Of a stretch of 64,000 bases of DNA, positions 1 through 8,182 are shown piece after piece; the stretch's first letter is position 1, and every line of letters begins with the position of its first letter. The notes beneath the pieces were generated by a model that saw only the letters and a list, made by a program, of their open reading frames with translations, was not told the DNA's origin and did no database searches. The stretch comes from Arthrobacter sp. StoSoilB5. GTDB taxonomy: Bacteria; Actinomycetota; Actinomycetes; Actinomycetales; Micrococcaceae. A program made the position numbers and the translations under genes. Location of the stretch: assembly GCF_019977235.1 (NCBI RefSeq), contig NZ_AP024646.1, positions 4,526,001-4,590,000 of the forward strand, given 5' to 3'.

Positions 1-1
1 G

Positions 2-88
2 TACGAAGCCGTCATCGACGTTTTCCTCCAGGCAGTCCACGCCAAGGCCTACCTGGATGCCGTCCTCAACAGAAAGAAAGTTTGGTAA
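2..88 (+). CDS. C-terminal end of an unidentified protein (5' end outside window)
   Basis: An open frame enters from the left edge and ends at TAA (86-88), giving 28 residues that finish in KKVW. The fragment is mostly helical in character (alternating A, L, V, K) and carries no motif that identifies a family. It is called coding because the frame is open to the window edge and a small surface-peptide gene follows 8 bp after the stop, as in an operon. Function is unknown. Confidence 0.45.
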   Translation, partial: YEAVIDVFLQAVHAKAYLDAVLNRKKVW

Positions 89-95
89 ACGACTC

Positions 96-272
96 ATGTA
101 CAACAACCCAGCAGGATCCGCAGGCGCAGCAATTGCAGGAGGCGCCGGTTCCGGCACCCTTGCCATGACCGGCGCCGGGAACCTCTTCTGGTTCGCACTG
201 GCCGCCTTCGCCATGCTGGCCGTTGGCCTGGCCATCAAGAGGATGGTCCCGGTCCGCGCTCAGAAAATCTAG
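96..272 (+). CDS. 58-aa LAxTG-type cell-surface mini-protein
   Basis: This 58-aa protein has a Gly/Ala-rich N-terminus, then LAMTG, a hydrophobic segment of about 22 residues, and a basic tail (KRMVPVRAQK). That order (LPxTG-like pentapeptide, membrane span, positive tail) is the layout of a sortase sorting signal, but almost nothing precedes it and no signal peptide is visible. The ATG at 96 was chosen because the longer frame from 57 would run into the end of the preceding gene. It may be an anchored peptide or simply a single-span membrane protein. It ends just before a strong bidirectional terminator. Confidence 0.6.
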   Translation: MYNNPAGSAGAAIAGGAGSGTLAMTGAGNLFWFALAAFAMLAVGLAIKRMVPVRAQKI

Positions 273-281
273 CAGGCCCAG

Positions 282-335
282 CAAACCCGCAGTTGTGTCG
301 GATCATGCCCCCAGCGCGACACAACCGCGGGTTTG
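282..335. terminator. Bidirectional Rho-independent-type terminator
   Basis: Arms 282-300 and 317-335 form a 19-bp stem with a single G:T mismatch and a 16-nt loop; T-rich sequence follows on the + side. It sits between two convergent genes, the LAxTG mini-protein and the GH16 glucanase, and can serve both. Confidence 0.8.
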
Positions 336-351
336 TTGTTTTATGCCTGCC

Positions 352-1737
352 CTACGTTACGGGCCCCGTATTGGCGGAGTACTTGGAAACTGTGGTGTAC
401 CCGGCCTTGCTTCCCGTAACCCGCACGCTCATGGTGTCTGCTTGGTCGGCACTGACAACTACGTAGCTCTTGGCAGTTGCTCCCGTGATGGCAACACCTG
501 ACCGGTACCACTGATACGTCAGGGTGGTTCCGGACGTCCACGTCCCCGGGTTGGCTGTGAGCGTGGAGCCAACCGTGAGCGTCCCCGTGATGGTGGGAGT
601 GGGTGCGATCAGCGTGCCTGCCACTACCGTAGCCGTGGGCGCCGATTCCTTGGTGGTCGTTGCGTAGCCGGCCTTTGTCCCTGTAACGCGGACGGTCAAC
701 CTGGCGCCCTGATCCGCGGCCGCAAGGACACGGGTGGCTGCTGTTGCACCGGCGATGGCCGTGCCGTTCTTGTACCACTGATAGGTCAGTGCAGTTCCGG
801 TGGTCCACGTGCCGGGGTTGGCGGTCAGCGTGGATCCCACCGACGCCGTTCCGGAAATAGTGGGGGTCGGGGCCGTCAACGGGATCCCCGGAACAAACGA
901 GAAATCACGAATCGTCACGGATTCAGGTGCCACATGGGCAGCATCACCGCCACCACCTCCGGTAACCCACAGATTGAAGTGGATCTGTTCATTGGCCGGA
1001 AGTGGAACCGTGGAGCCTTGCAGGACCGTCCTCTTCAGCAGCGTTCCGCCGTAGCCTTCGCCGGCAAACGTCTCAAAGGTGAGCTTGCCCGGTTCCCAAA
1101 CCATCCTGTGGGTAAGGATCGGGGCGTTCGTGACATCGAACGTGACAGTGTTGTTCCCCTGCCCAGGCGGCAGGGTGGCGTCAAACCAATAGCCATGCCC
1201 TTGAGTGACGGGCCAGTTCTGGCCATAGGCAGCTCCACCTCCCCAGGCGGACGCCTCGCAGAGGTCGATTTCCGTATAGCCGGGTTGGGCCGCGGGGTCG
1301 TAGGTGAACAGGCAACCCCACACGACTTCCTTCTGGAGCGCGCTCACGTCCTTTTCCACGGTGGTGCTGTACGTTCCGTAGCCAAAGCCCTCACGCGTGG
1401 ATTGGAACTCCGCGCCCTTGGGAGCCGAGCCGGTTGGGTTGGTGATGGAGAGTTTGACGTACCCGTTGGTGTCCGGGTTGCTCACGTTGTTCGCGTCCCA
1501 ACTCGCGTTGTACATCGGAGCCCCTCCCCAGAAACGCTTCTGCCAGTTGAAACCCTTCCAGGCGAAGCTCCCCACAGGGCCGGGGTCCTCAGCCATGGGG
1601 GTTGTATCGGCCGCCTGTGATGGGCCTGTTCCAGCGAGCATTGATAAACCGACCGCCAGCACGACGGCCAAACCTGTTGTTTTGATTCGCCCATGCGGAA
1701 TGAGCCCTACTGACCATGCCATAGCCGTGTCCTCCAT
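352..1737 (-). CDS. Secreted GH16 family glucanase with two C-terminal Ig-like repeats
   Basis: Residues 1-43 form a signal peptide (hydrophobic LAVVLAVGLSMLAG, likely cleavage after SQA). The next ~260 residues are a GH16 beta-jelly-roll domain with the catalytic signature EIDLCE (E156, D158, E161). The extra residue between D and the second E is the form seen in laminarinase/agarase-type members rather than lichenases. Two tandem repeats of 84-89 aa follow (from PTPTISG and PTPTITG), each with GSTLTANPGTW and LTYQWY, an Ig-like spacer or wall-binding module common in actinobacterial secreted proteins. It probably hydrolyses an external beta-glucan. ATG at 1737 is chosen so the signal peptide begins near the start; ATG 1722 or 1797 are alternatives. 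Confidence 0.85.
   Translation of the reverse strand: MEDTAMAWSVGLIPHGRIKTTGLAVVLAVGLSMLAGTGPSQAADTTPMAEDPGPVGSFAWKGFNWQKRFWGGAPMYNASWDANNVSNPDTNGYVKLSITNPTGSAPKGAEFQSTREGFGYGTYSTTVEKDVSALQKEVVWGCLFTYDPAAQPGYTEIDLCEASAWGGGAAYGQNWPVTQGHGYWFDATLPPGQGNNTVTFDVTNAPILTHRMVWEPGKLTFETFAGEGYGGTLLKRTVLQGSTVPLPANEQIHFNLWVTGGGGGDAAHVAPESVTIRDFSFVPGIPLTAPTPTISGTASVGSTLTANPGTWTTGTALTYQWYKNGTAIAGATAATRVLAAADQGARLTVRVTGTKAGYATTTKESAPTATVVAGTLIAPTPTITGTLTVGSTLTANPGTWTSGTTLTYQWYRSGVAITGATAKSYVVVSADQADTMSVRVTGSKAGYTTVSKYSANTGPVT
355..873 (-). repeat. Tandem repeat encoding two Ig-like modules
   Basis: The 3' third of the glucanase gene is duplicated: 607-873 (first module, 89 aa) and 355-606 (second, 84 aa). 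Long stretches are identical at protein level (GSTLTANPGTW, TVRVTG/SVRVTG then KAGY), so the duplication is recent enough to allow recombination and change of module number. Confidence 0.8.
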
Positions 1738-1883
1738 TGATGCGCCCAGACTCGTCGCCGGCAAAAGCCAGAGACCGCAACAACGTTCCACCCCCACGAG
1801 GAACGTGCAGTTCCTCGATTATCAAGTAGACGTCGGTCCTGAGGAAGCTAATTGAAGAACCAAAGTGGGAGATATGCCATCAA

Positions 1884-2480
1884 TTGGATAACGGCACCCC
1901 GGCGCGGAGTAACCTTGGCATTGTCTGTTCATTTCGCGTACACGGCCTGGCTTCGGGAGGTCATATCACCATTCGCAGCGCCGGAATCCTGCTCTACCGG
2001 GCAGGTTCCACTGGAGAGTTGGAGCTTTGGATTGCCCACATGGGAGGACCTTTTTGGGCGCACAAGGACGAGCATGCCTGGTCAATTCCCAAAGGTGAAT
2101 ACCTTGAGGATGAAGACCCGCTGATTGCTGCACGACGCGAATTCGCCGAAGAAATTGGTACTCCACCGCCACCTGGCGACTACCAGTTATTGGGGGTTTT
2201 CAAACAACCCTCAGGCAAACTCATCACGACTTTCGCAGCAGAGGCAGGCTCCTTCCAGCCCGAAGAAATCGTCAGCAATACCTTTCCCATGGAATGGCCC
2301 AAGGGGTCCGGGTCCATCAAGGAATTTCCTGAGATAGACGACGCCCGTTGGTTTCGGGAAACCACGGCCCGGACAAAGCTCGTCAAAGGGCAGCTGCCTA
2401 TTGTGGACGCTTTGGTCCGGCAGCTTCGTGAAGAACCCAACGACGGCGAGCCCGCACCCACCCGGGCATCCGGGACCTAA
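1884..2480 (+). CDS. Nudix hydrolase
   Basis: The protein contains a complete Nudix box, G-x5-E-x7-REFAEEIG, at about residues 70-92, so it should hydrolyse a nucleoside diphosphate linked to some other moiety. The domain starts at about residue 30 (IRSAGILLYR). The N-terminal extension and the TTG start at 1884 are therefore uncertain, but no better in-frame ATG exists. The conserved block WIAHMGGPFWAHKDE and the phrase AWSIPKGEY resemble DUF4916/NUDIX proteins acting on diadenosine or ADP-ribose compounds; the substrate cannot be told from sequence. It stands alone between the divergent glucanase gene and the metal-ATPase operon. Confidence 0.8.
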   Translation: MDNGTPARSNLGIVCSFRVHGLASGGHITIRSAGILLYRAGSTGELELWIAHMGGPFWAHKDEHAWSIPKGEYLEDEDPLIAARREFAEEIGTPPPPGDYQLLGVFKQPSGKLITTFAAEAGSFQPEEIVSNTFPMEWPKGSGSIKEFPEIDDARWFRETTARTKLVKGQLPIVDALVRQLREEPNDGEPAPTRASGT

Positions 2481-2558
2481 GACTCTGACGCCCGACAGCT
2501 CCGGGAAGGATAGTGAACGGTAGGAATACTGGACGGTTTGGGCGCAGGAGGTAGGGCG

Positions 2559-2825
2559 ATGATGTACTGGGGCGGAGACATGGGCGGCTGGGGCTACGTG
2601 CTGATGGTCCTGAGCTTCGTCTTGTTCTGGGGCGCTATCATCACCGCGATCGTCTTTTTCGCCCGCTCCACGGGAGCTGGCGGCCGGCGGCACGAGGGCG
2701 TAGCGCCAGGTCACGGCATCGCCGAGGACCTGCTCGCAGAACGGTTTGCCCGCGGGGAAATCGATGAAAACGAATACACGGCACGGCTGGCGGTACTGCG
2801 CCGCGGACGCGCCGCGCCCCGGTGA
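2559..2825 (+). CDS. Small SHOCT-domain membrane protein
   Basis: This 88-aa protein has one N-terminal membrane span (residues ~10-32), a short Gly/Arg/His linker, and a C-terminal SHOCT motif (DLLAERFARGEIDENEY, then L and R), the short helical oligomerisation element found at the C-terminus of many actinobacterial proteins. The start is set by an AGGAGGT ribosome-binding site at 2546-2552, 6 nt before ATG 2559. It directly precedes the heavy-metal ATPase. SHOCT proteins often accompany copper-ATPase genes, so a role in the same metal response is likely though unproven. Confidence 0.8.
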   Translation: MMYWGGDMGGWGYVLMVLSFVLFWGAIITAIVFFARSTGAGGRRHEGVAPGHGIAEDLLAERFARGEIDENEYTARLAVLRRGRAAPR

Positions 2826-2912
2826 ACGGCAACTCGCCCCCACGCAGTGAACGTCCGGCACCGGGTGAAAACCCCGGCTGCCCGCTCGGACAACTCTGCG
2901 AAAGGACCAGCC

Positions 2913-5279
2913 ATGACAGCTGACCCGAAGGCCACCGCCCACGGAGCATTGAGCGCTACGTTGAAGAGCACTGTTGTGGAGGTACGCGGCCAGCACTGGG
3001 CAACCTCCAAAGCAGTCATCGAGCACGTGCTGCTGCGGCGGCCAGGAGTCGCGGCAGTCGACGCGAATCCCGTCGCCCAGACCGCGAGCGTGAAGTTTGA
3101 CCCGTCCCTGACATCCGAGGAGCAGATCTCCGGATGGGTCCGGGACTGCGGATACCACTGCCGAGGCGTTTCGGTTCCGGAGCACGTGTGCTACCCGATG
3201 GACGAAACCCCGCAGGAGATGATGGGTCACGGCGGACACCACGCCGGGATGTCGATGGATGACATGGTCAAGGACATGCGCAACCGTTTCCTGGTTGCCG
3301 CCTTGTTGTCCATCGGCGTGACGCTCTGGTCCCCGATGGGCCGGGACATGCTGGGCTTCACGGCCCCAACACCGTTCGGGCTCCGCGATGACGTCATGGG
3401 CCTGATCCTGTCCCTGCCGGTCATCTTCTACTCGGCCTGGATCTTCTTCGACGGCGCCTGGCGGGCACTGAAAGCCGGCACGCTGGACATGATGGTGCTG
3501 GTGGCCATCGCCGTCGGCACGGGCTGGCTGTACAGCGCCTGGGTCACCCTCACCGGCGGCGGAGAAGTGTTCTATGAAGCCGCGACAGTCCTGGCCGCCT
3601 TCGTGCTGCTGGGCCACTGGTTCGAGATGCGCGCACGCGGCGGGGCGAACGAGGCCATCCGCACCCTGCTCGAGCTCGCACCTCCAGTTGCGGTCGTTAT
3701 CCGCGACGGCGAGATGATCGAGATCCCCACCTCCGACGTCCAGGTGGGGGACCTGCTGCTGATCCGGCCAGGATCCAAAATCCCCGTCGACGGCCAAGTC
3801 GAAGAAGGCCAATCAGAGGTCGATGAGTCCATGGTCACTGGGGAAAGCCTGCCGGTAACCAAGACCATCGGATCGGAAGTGATCGGCGCGTCCATCAACA
3901 CCACCGGCACCATGCGGGTCCGGGCCACCAAGGTCGGAGCGGACACCTCCCTGGCCCGGATCGTCGCCCTCGTCCAGGAAGCCCAGAACTCCAAAGCCCC
4001 AGGCCAGCGGCTGGCCGACCGGGCTGCGTTCTGGCTGGTCCTGGTGGCCCTGATCGGCGGCACGGTGACTTTCGCGGTCTGGCTCGCCGTTGGCGCTGGG
4101 CTCCAAGCGGCCATGCTGTTCGCCATCACCGTCGTCGTCATCACCTGCCCCGACGCGCTCGGCCTGGCCACACCAACGGCCATCATGGTTGGCACCGGGC
4201 TGGGCGCGAAACGCGGCGTCCTGTTCAAGAACGCCGCCGCCTTGGAGGTCTCCGCACGGATCGACACCGTTGTGATGGATAAAACCGGGACCCTGACCAA
4301 GGGCGAACCGGAAGTCACCGACGTCGTCGTCGACGGCATCGACCAAGGAGACCTACTGGCCTTGGTCGCCGCCGTGGAAAAGGAATCCGAACACCCCCTC
4401 GCCGCAGCAGTGGTCCGGCACGCCCGGGAACACGGAGCCGCCGCCCTGGACTCCAGCGATTTCCTGAGCGTTCCCGGCCACGGCGCCGGTGCAACCGTAG
4501 ACGGACACCGGGTCCTGGTTGGCAACCGCAAACTCATGGCCGACGGGAACATCGACCTCGGCCGCCTCGCCGCGGTACGCAGTGATCTGGCGGGAACCGG
4601 CCGGACTGCCGTGCTCGTCGCCGTCGATGGCCGCGCTGCGGCAGTGATTGCCCTGGCGGACGCCCCCAGGGAAACCGCGCCAGCGGCGATTGCTGCCTTG
4701 CACGACGCCGGGATCGAGGTGGTCATGCTTACGGGCGACAACGAAGCCACCGCGCAACGGATCGCCGGCCGGCTCGGCATCGACAACGTAATCGCCGAAG
4801 TGCTGCCAGGGGACAAGTCAGCCAAGATCGCCCAACTGCAACAGGCAGGGAAGAAGGTCTCCATGGTCGGGGACGGCGTCAACGACGCTCCCGCCCTGGC
4901 CCAGGCTGACCTCGGCATCGCTATCGGCGCCGGCACGGACGTGGCGATTGAAACGGCCGACGTCGTACTGATGCGCTCGGACCCGCTGGATGTCCCCATC
5001 GCGCTGCGGATCGGCAAAGGAACTTTGCGGAAGATGCGCCAGAATCTGGGCTGGGCGGTGGGGTACAACGCAATAGCGCTGCCGATCGCCGCAGGGGTGT
5101 TCGCGTTCGCCGGGATCGTCCTCAGCCCGGAGATCGCGGCACTGTCGATGTCGGGTTCCAGCTTCCTGGTCGCCGTCAACGCCCTGCTGCTCAAAAGGCT
5201 CAGGCTGCCCCGCCCCGAAACGCCCGAGGCCATCCCTGTCCGCCCGAACCGTCCGTTGGCCCCGGCCGGCAACCGTTAG
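2913..5279 (+). CDS. Heavy-metal (probably copper) P1B-type ATPase with CPD motif
   Basis: 788 aa. It has an HMA-like fold at residues ~15-75 without the usual CxxC, and a His/Met-rich stretch ([14 protein letters not shown]) before the first membrane helices. The P-type signature follows: TGES actuator loop, [11 protein letters not shown] ion-site helix (C412-P413-D414), DKTGTLT with phosphorylated D456, EHP of the nucleotide domain, and [12 protein letters not shown]. The C-terminal helices carry WAVGYN and SMSGSS. P1B ATPases export soft metals; the His/Met-rich N-terminus favours Cu or Ag. The ion-site CPD replaces the usual CPC. ATG 2913 with AAAGGA 9 nt upstream is preferred over GTG 2847. 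It is cotranscribed with the SHOCT protein and the PaaK-like gene. Confidence 0.88.
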   Translation: MTADPKATAHGALSATLKSTVVEVRGQHWATSKAVIEHVLLRRPGVAAVDANPVAQTASVKFDPSLTSEEQISGWVRDCGYHCRGVSVPEHVCYPMDETPQEMMGHGGHHAGMSMDDMVKDMRNRFLVAALLSIGVTLWSPMGRDMLGFTAPTPFGLRDDVMGLILSLPVIFYSAWIFFDGAWRALKAGTLDMMVLVAIAVGTGWLYSAWVTLTGGGEVFYEAATVLAAFVLLGHWFEMRARGGANEAIRTLLELAPPVAVVIRDGEMIEIPTSDVQVGDLLLIRPGSKIPVDGQVEEGQSEVDESMVTGESLPVTKTIGSEVIGASINTTGTMRVRATKVGADTSLARIVALVQEAQNSKAPGQRLADRAAFWLVLVALIGGTVTFAVWLAVGAGLQAAMLFAITVVVITCPDALGLATPTAIMVGTGLGAKRGVLFKNAAALEVSARIDTVVMDKTGTLTKGEPEVTDVVVDGIDQGDLLALVAAVEKESEHPLAAAVVRHAREHGAAALDSSDFLSVPGHGAGATVDGHRVLVGNRKLMADGNIDLGRLAAVRSDLAGTGRTAVLVAVDGRAAAVIALADAPRETAPAAIAALHDAGIEVVMLTGDNEATAQRIAGRLGIDNVIAEVLPGDKSAKIAQLQQAGKKVSMVGDGVNDAPALAQADLGIAIGAGTDVAIETADVVLMRSDPLDVPIALRIGKGTLRKMRQNLGWAVGYNAIALPIAAGVFAFAGIVLSPEIAALSMSGSSFLVAVNALLLKRLRLPRPETPEAIPVRPNRPLAPAGNR

Positions 5280-5289
5280 TCCCCAGGCC

Positions 5290-6651
5290 ATGGACCTCCG
5301 CCTCGTCTCCAGGGTGCTGTTCCTGCGGGCCTCGTGGCGCAAGCGGGACCGGTGGGACGCCGCCCGGATCATCCAACACCAGGACCACGCCCTGCAGGAG
5401 CTGCGCCAGGCCGCCTACGCTGGGTCGGAGTTCTATCGGCGCCATCACGCCGGCCTGCGTGACGCGCCCCTGAACCAGCTGCCGACTGTAACCAAGGCAG
5501 ATCTGATGGAACACTTCGACGAGGCCATCACCACACCGGCACTCAGGCTGGCGGACATTGAAACCCACCTGAAGTCATTGACCGAACAGGGCGGAGACCC
5601 CGGAGTGCCCTGGCGGGGCCAGTGGTGGGCGGCGGCCACGGCAGGGACCACCGGCCGGCGCGGAACCTTCGTCTGGAACCGCTCCGAATGGGGCACCGTC
5701 CTGGCCTCCTACGCGCGGGCAAACGACTGGGCCGAGATCTCCGCCGGACCGCCCTTGCCAGTGAAAGTGGCGCTGGTCAGCTCCCGGGTCCCCACGCACC
5801 AATCTGCCGTCGTCGGGGCCTCGCTGCATTCCAGGCTCGTCCCCACGCTCCGGCTGGACGTCACCGACCCCATCAAAGACACCGTCGCCGCTCTGAACCG
5901 GTTCCAGCCCAGGATCCTGGTCGGCTACGCCTCAGCACTCAAACCCCTCGCCGCGGAACAGCACGCCGGACGGCTGCACATCTTCCCCCATGGCGTGATG
6001 TCTACCTCCGAAGTACTCACCCCGCAGACCGCAGTCGAACTGGAGGCGGCTTGGGGAACCGCGCCCTTCAACGTCTACGCTGCGACGGAAACGGCAGGTA
6101 TCGCCTCCCCCTGCAAGTTCAGGAACCGCCACGTCCATGAAGATCTGCTGATCATCGAACCGGTGGACCAGGACGGAAGCCCCGTGCCGCCGGGAACCAC
6201 CGGCGCAAAGCTCCTCGTGACCGTCCTGTTCTCACGCACCCTCCCGCTGATCCGCTACGAAATGTCCGACACCGTCCGCCTTGGCAGCCGCGGCTGCCCC
6301 TGCGGCCGCTCCTTCACGCTCATGGACGACATCGAAGGCAGGCTCGAAGACATCCTGCACCTGCCTGGCACGAAAGGAGCTGCCACCGTCCATCCCATCG
6401 TGTTCCACGACGTGCTGGACCAGGCAGCTCTCGCAGGATGGCAAGTCATCCAGGAACCTGGCAAGCTGCGCGTCCTCTTGGCCGGTCTTGCCCCTGGAAA
6501 CTCACAAGAGGCAATTCGCGCCCGCCTGAACACCGCCCTAACCGAAGCCGGCGTGGTACAGACAGACTTGGACGTAAGAATCGTGGACAGGCTCGAAAGA
6601 ACAGCGCTCGGCAAGGCCCCTTTCGTACACGCAATGAAAACCGCACCATAA
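5290..6651 (+). CDS. PaaK/CapK-like adenylate-forming ligase
   Basis: 453 aa, the usual length for the phenylacetate-CoA ligase (PaaK/CapK) branch of adenylate-forming enzymes. Visible motifs are the Ser/Thr/Gly-rich nucleotide loop AGTTGRRG (~residues 119-126), the YAATETAG block, and LIRYEMSDTV with a following zinc-knuckle-like GCPCGRSF typical of PaaK. These enzymes activate a carboxylate with ATP and pass it to CoA or another thiol. The substrate is not evident, and no phenylacetate pathway genes are near. It begins 10 bp after the metal ATPase stop on the same strand, so the two are probably cotranscribed. Confidence 0.8.
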   Translation: MDLRLVSRVLFLRASWRKRDRWDAARIIQHQDHALQELRQAAYAGSEFYRRHHAGLRDAPLNQLPTVTKADLMEHFDEAITTPALRLADIETHLKSLTEQGGDPGVPWRGQWWAAATAGTTGRRGTFVWNRSEWGTVLASYARANDWAEISAGPPLPVKVALVSSRVPTHQSAVVGASLHSRLVPTLRLDVTDPIKDTVAALNRFQPRILVGYASALKPLAAEQHAGRLHIFPHGVMSTSEVLTPQTAVELEAAWGTAPFNVYAATETAGIASPCKFRNRHVHEDLLIIEPVDQDGSPVPPGTTGAKLLVTVLFSRTLPLIRYEMSDTVRLGSRGCPCGRSFTLMDDIEGRLEDILHLPGTKGAATVHPIVFHDVLDQAALAGWQVIQEPGKLRVLLAGLAPGNSQEAIRARLNTALTEAGVVQTDLDVRIVDRLERTALGKAPFVHAMKTAP

Positions 6652-6713
6652 GGGCCCGCAGCGTGTTGCGATTCACGCTCCGGACCAACATCAAGCAAGA
6701 TGCTTCTCGCCAG

Positions 6714-7493
6714 CTAGGCGGTCTTCCGTGAGATGAACTGCCTGATCCACTGGACCGTCTCAGGACGGTCGAGATGCAACCCATGCCCCGCGCCGGGAAC
6801 GCGAACCAGCACCGAACGGCTGATGTGTTCACGCAGCAGCAGCGCGTTGGGCAGCGGAGTCAGGACGTCGTCGGCGCCGTGAACGATGAGCGTCGGGGCT
6901 GTGATGGCGCCGAGCTCATTCCAGGCATCGTGCTCGCGGCTGGCGTTGAAATGGCGTGCCTTCGCCCACGCCGATGCTTTTGAATTGAAGAAGGTGTGGG
7001 TTGCCTCCGGATTGTTCCGCACCCAGTCAGCGTCGAAGAACAGCGGCTCGAGCCGGGACATATCGCCGCTGACCAGGGCTTCCAGGGCAGCCCTCTCCGG
7101 CTGGGTGCCCTCACCTGGCCACTTCCCTCCGCTGGTGGCGGCGAGGATCAATGTCCGTACTTTCCGTGGGTAGTCGATGGCCAACCATTGCGCTACGCGG
7201 CCACCCATGGAGTGGCCGTACACGTGTGCTAAATCAACGCCTGCAGCTTCAAGGACCGCGGCTGCATCTGCCGCCATCAGCCTCGTCGTGTACCGCTCGG
7301 CGTCCCCCTTGCCGCTGCTGCCTATGCCTCGGTGATCAAAGCGGATGACGCGGTAACAGCGGGACAAAAGCTCCGCCGTCGGGCCCCAACCGTCCATGGC
7401 GGTCGCTTGGCCGGCTATCAACAGCATTGGTTCGCCGTGGCCTTCGGACGTCCAGGCGAGTTCAGCACCATCAGGGGCCAGGGCAAAGTTCAC
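6714..7493 (-). CDS. Alpha/beta hydrolase
   Basis: 259 aa with the standard alpha/beta-hydrolase fold. The nucleophile elbow is GHSMGG (Ser near residue 95), the acid is in VHGADDVLTP, and the catalytic His is in GAGHGLHLDRPE. Early strand markers RFDHRGIGSSG also fit. Overall it resembles 3-oxoadipate enol-lactonase-type esterases, but nothing nearby shows which ester or lactone it cleaves. The start is GTG 7493, with a weak ribosome-binding site (AAAGTGG). It is divergent from the MOSC gene and convergent with the PaaK-like gene. Confidence 0.8.
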   Translation of the reverse strand: MNFALAPDGAELAWTSEGHGEPMLLIAGQATAMDGWGPTAELLSRCYRVIRFDHRGIGSSGKGDAERYTTRLMAADAAAVLEAAGVDLAHVYGHSMGGRVAQWLAIDYPRKVRTLILAATSGGKWPGEGTQPERAALEALVSGDMSRLEPLFFDADWVRNNPEATHTFFNSKASAWAKARHFNASREHDAWNELGAITAPTLIVHGADDVLTPLPNALLLREHISRSVLVRVPGAGHGLHLDRPETVQWIRQFISRKTA

Positions 7494-7583
7494 TGTGCCA
7501 CTTTATCTTCGCGGTGAACTTTGCGCTGTGGCCTGGGGCATAGGGCGCTGCCGCACGAAGCCTCGAGGCGCTAGCGTTGAAAG

Positions 7584-8156
7584 ATGACCGCTGAGTACAG
7601 GTACGACGTTGAGGTTCTGCATCTTTTGGTGTCGCCGGCGCACGCCTATTTTGGCCGTGCCCGCGAAGGCGCTGCGGACGTTCCGACGACGGACGCTGAG
7701 CAGGCCCAGCTTGTTGCCGGCAAGGGCATCGTCGGGGACAGGTTCTTCGGCAAGGCAGCCCACATGGACGCCGCCGTGACCGTATTCGCTGTGGAAGCAC
7801 TTGAGACCATCGCCTCTGAACTGGATGCAGGGCCTTTCGATCCCTTGGTAACCCGGCGAAACGTAGTGCTTCGCGGAGCCGAGTTGGCCCCCTTGTTGGG
7901 GCATGAGTTCACTCTGGAGTCTGGCGGGGACTCCGTCCGGCTAAAGGCAGGCAGGCCAGCACATCCCTGCGCCTGGATGGACCAGATGCTGGCGCCGGGG
8001 GCACACAAAGCCATGCGGGGCAGGGGTGGCGTCAGATGCCAGGTGATTTCCAGCGGTCTCCTGCACCGCGGACCTGCCGTCTTGGTAAGTCCAGTGCCAT
8101 TGGACCCATCCCGCGCGGGCGAGGCCTCGGTCATGAGGCCGTCACGGCTCCCTTGA
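7584..8156 (+). CDS. MOSC domain protein
   Basis: 190 aa, essentially a single MOSC (molybdenum cofactor sulfurase C-terminal) domain of the small YiiM-like type. Visible hallmarks are KGIVGDRFFGK near residue 48, the RRNVVLRG block, and PCAWMDQM, which holds the conserved cysteine. Such proteins are proposed to bind sulfur or use the molybdenum cofactor in detoxifying reductions; the partner is unknown here. It starts at ATG 7584 and runs convergently with the ABC exporter genes, ending 26 bp from the last of them. Confidence 0.8.
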   Translation: MTAEYRYDVEVLHLLVSPAHAYFGRAREGAADVPTTDAEQAQLVAGKGIVGDRFFGKAAHMDAAVTVFAVEALETIASELDAGPFDPLVTRRNVVLRGAELAPLLGHEFTLESGGDSVRLKAGRPAHPCAWMDQMLAPGAHKAMRGRGGVRCQVISSGLLHRGPAVLVSPVPLDPSRAGEASVMRPSRLP

Positions 8157-8182
8157 TTCCCGTGGCGCCCAAAACCAAGGGC

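Noticed and set aside
3572..5272. Long open frame (566 codons) on the minus strand inside the metal ATPase gene
   Set aside because: It is antisense to a gene with all P-type motifs; its translation is Ser/Ala/Thr/Pro-rich with no domain, as expected for a GC-rich shadow frame.
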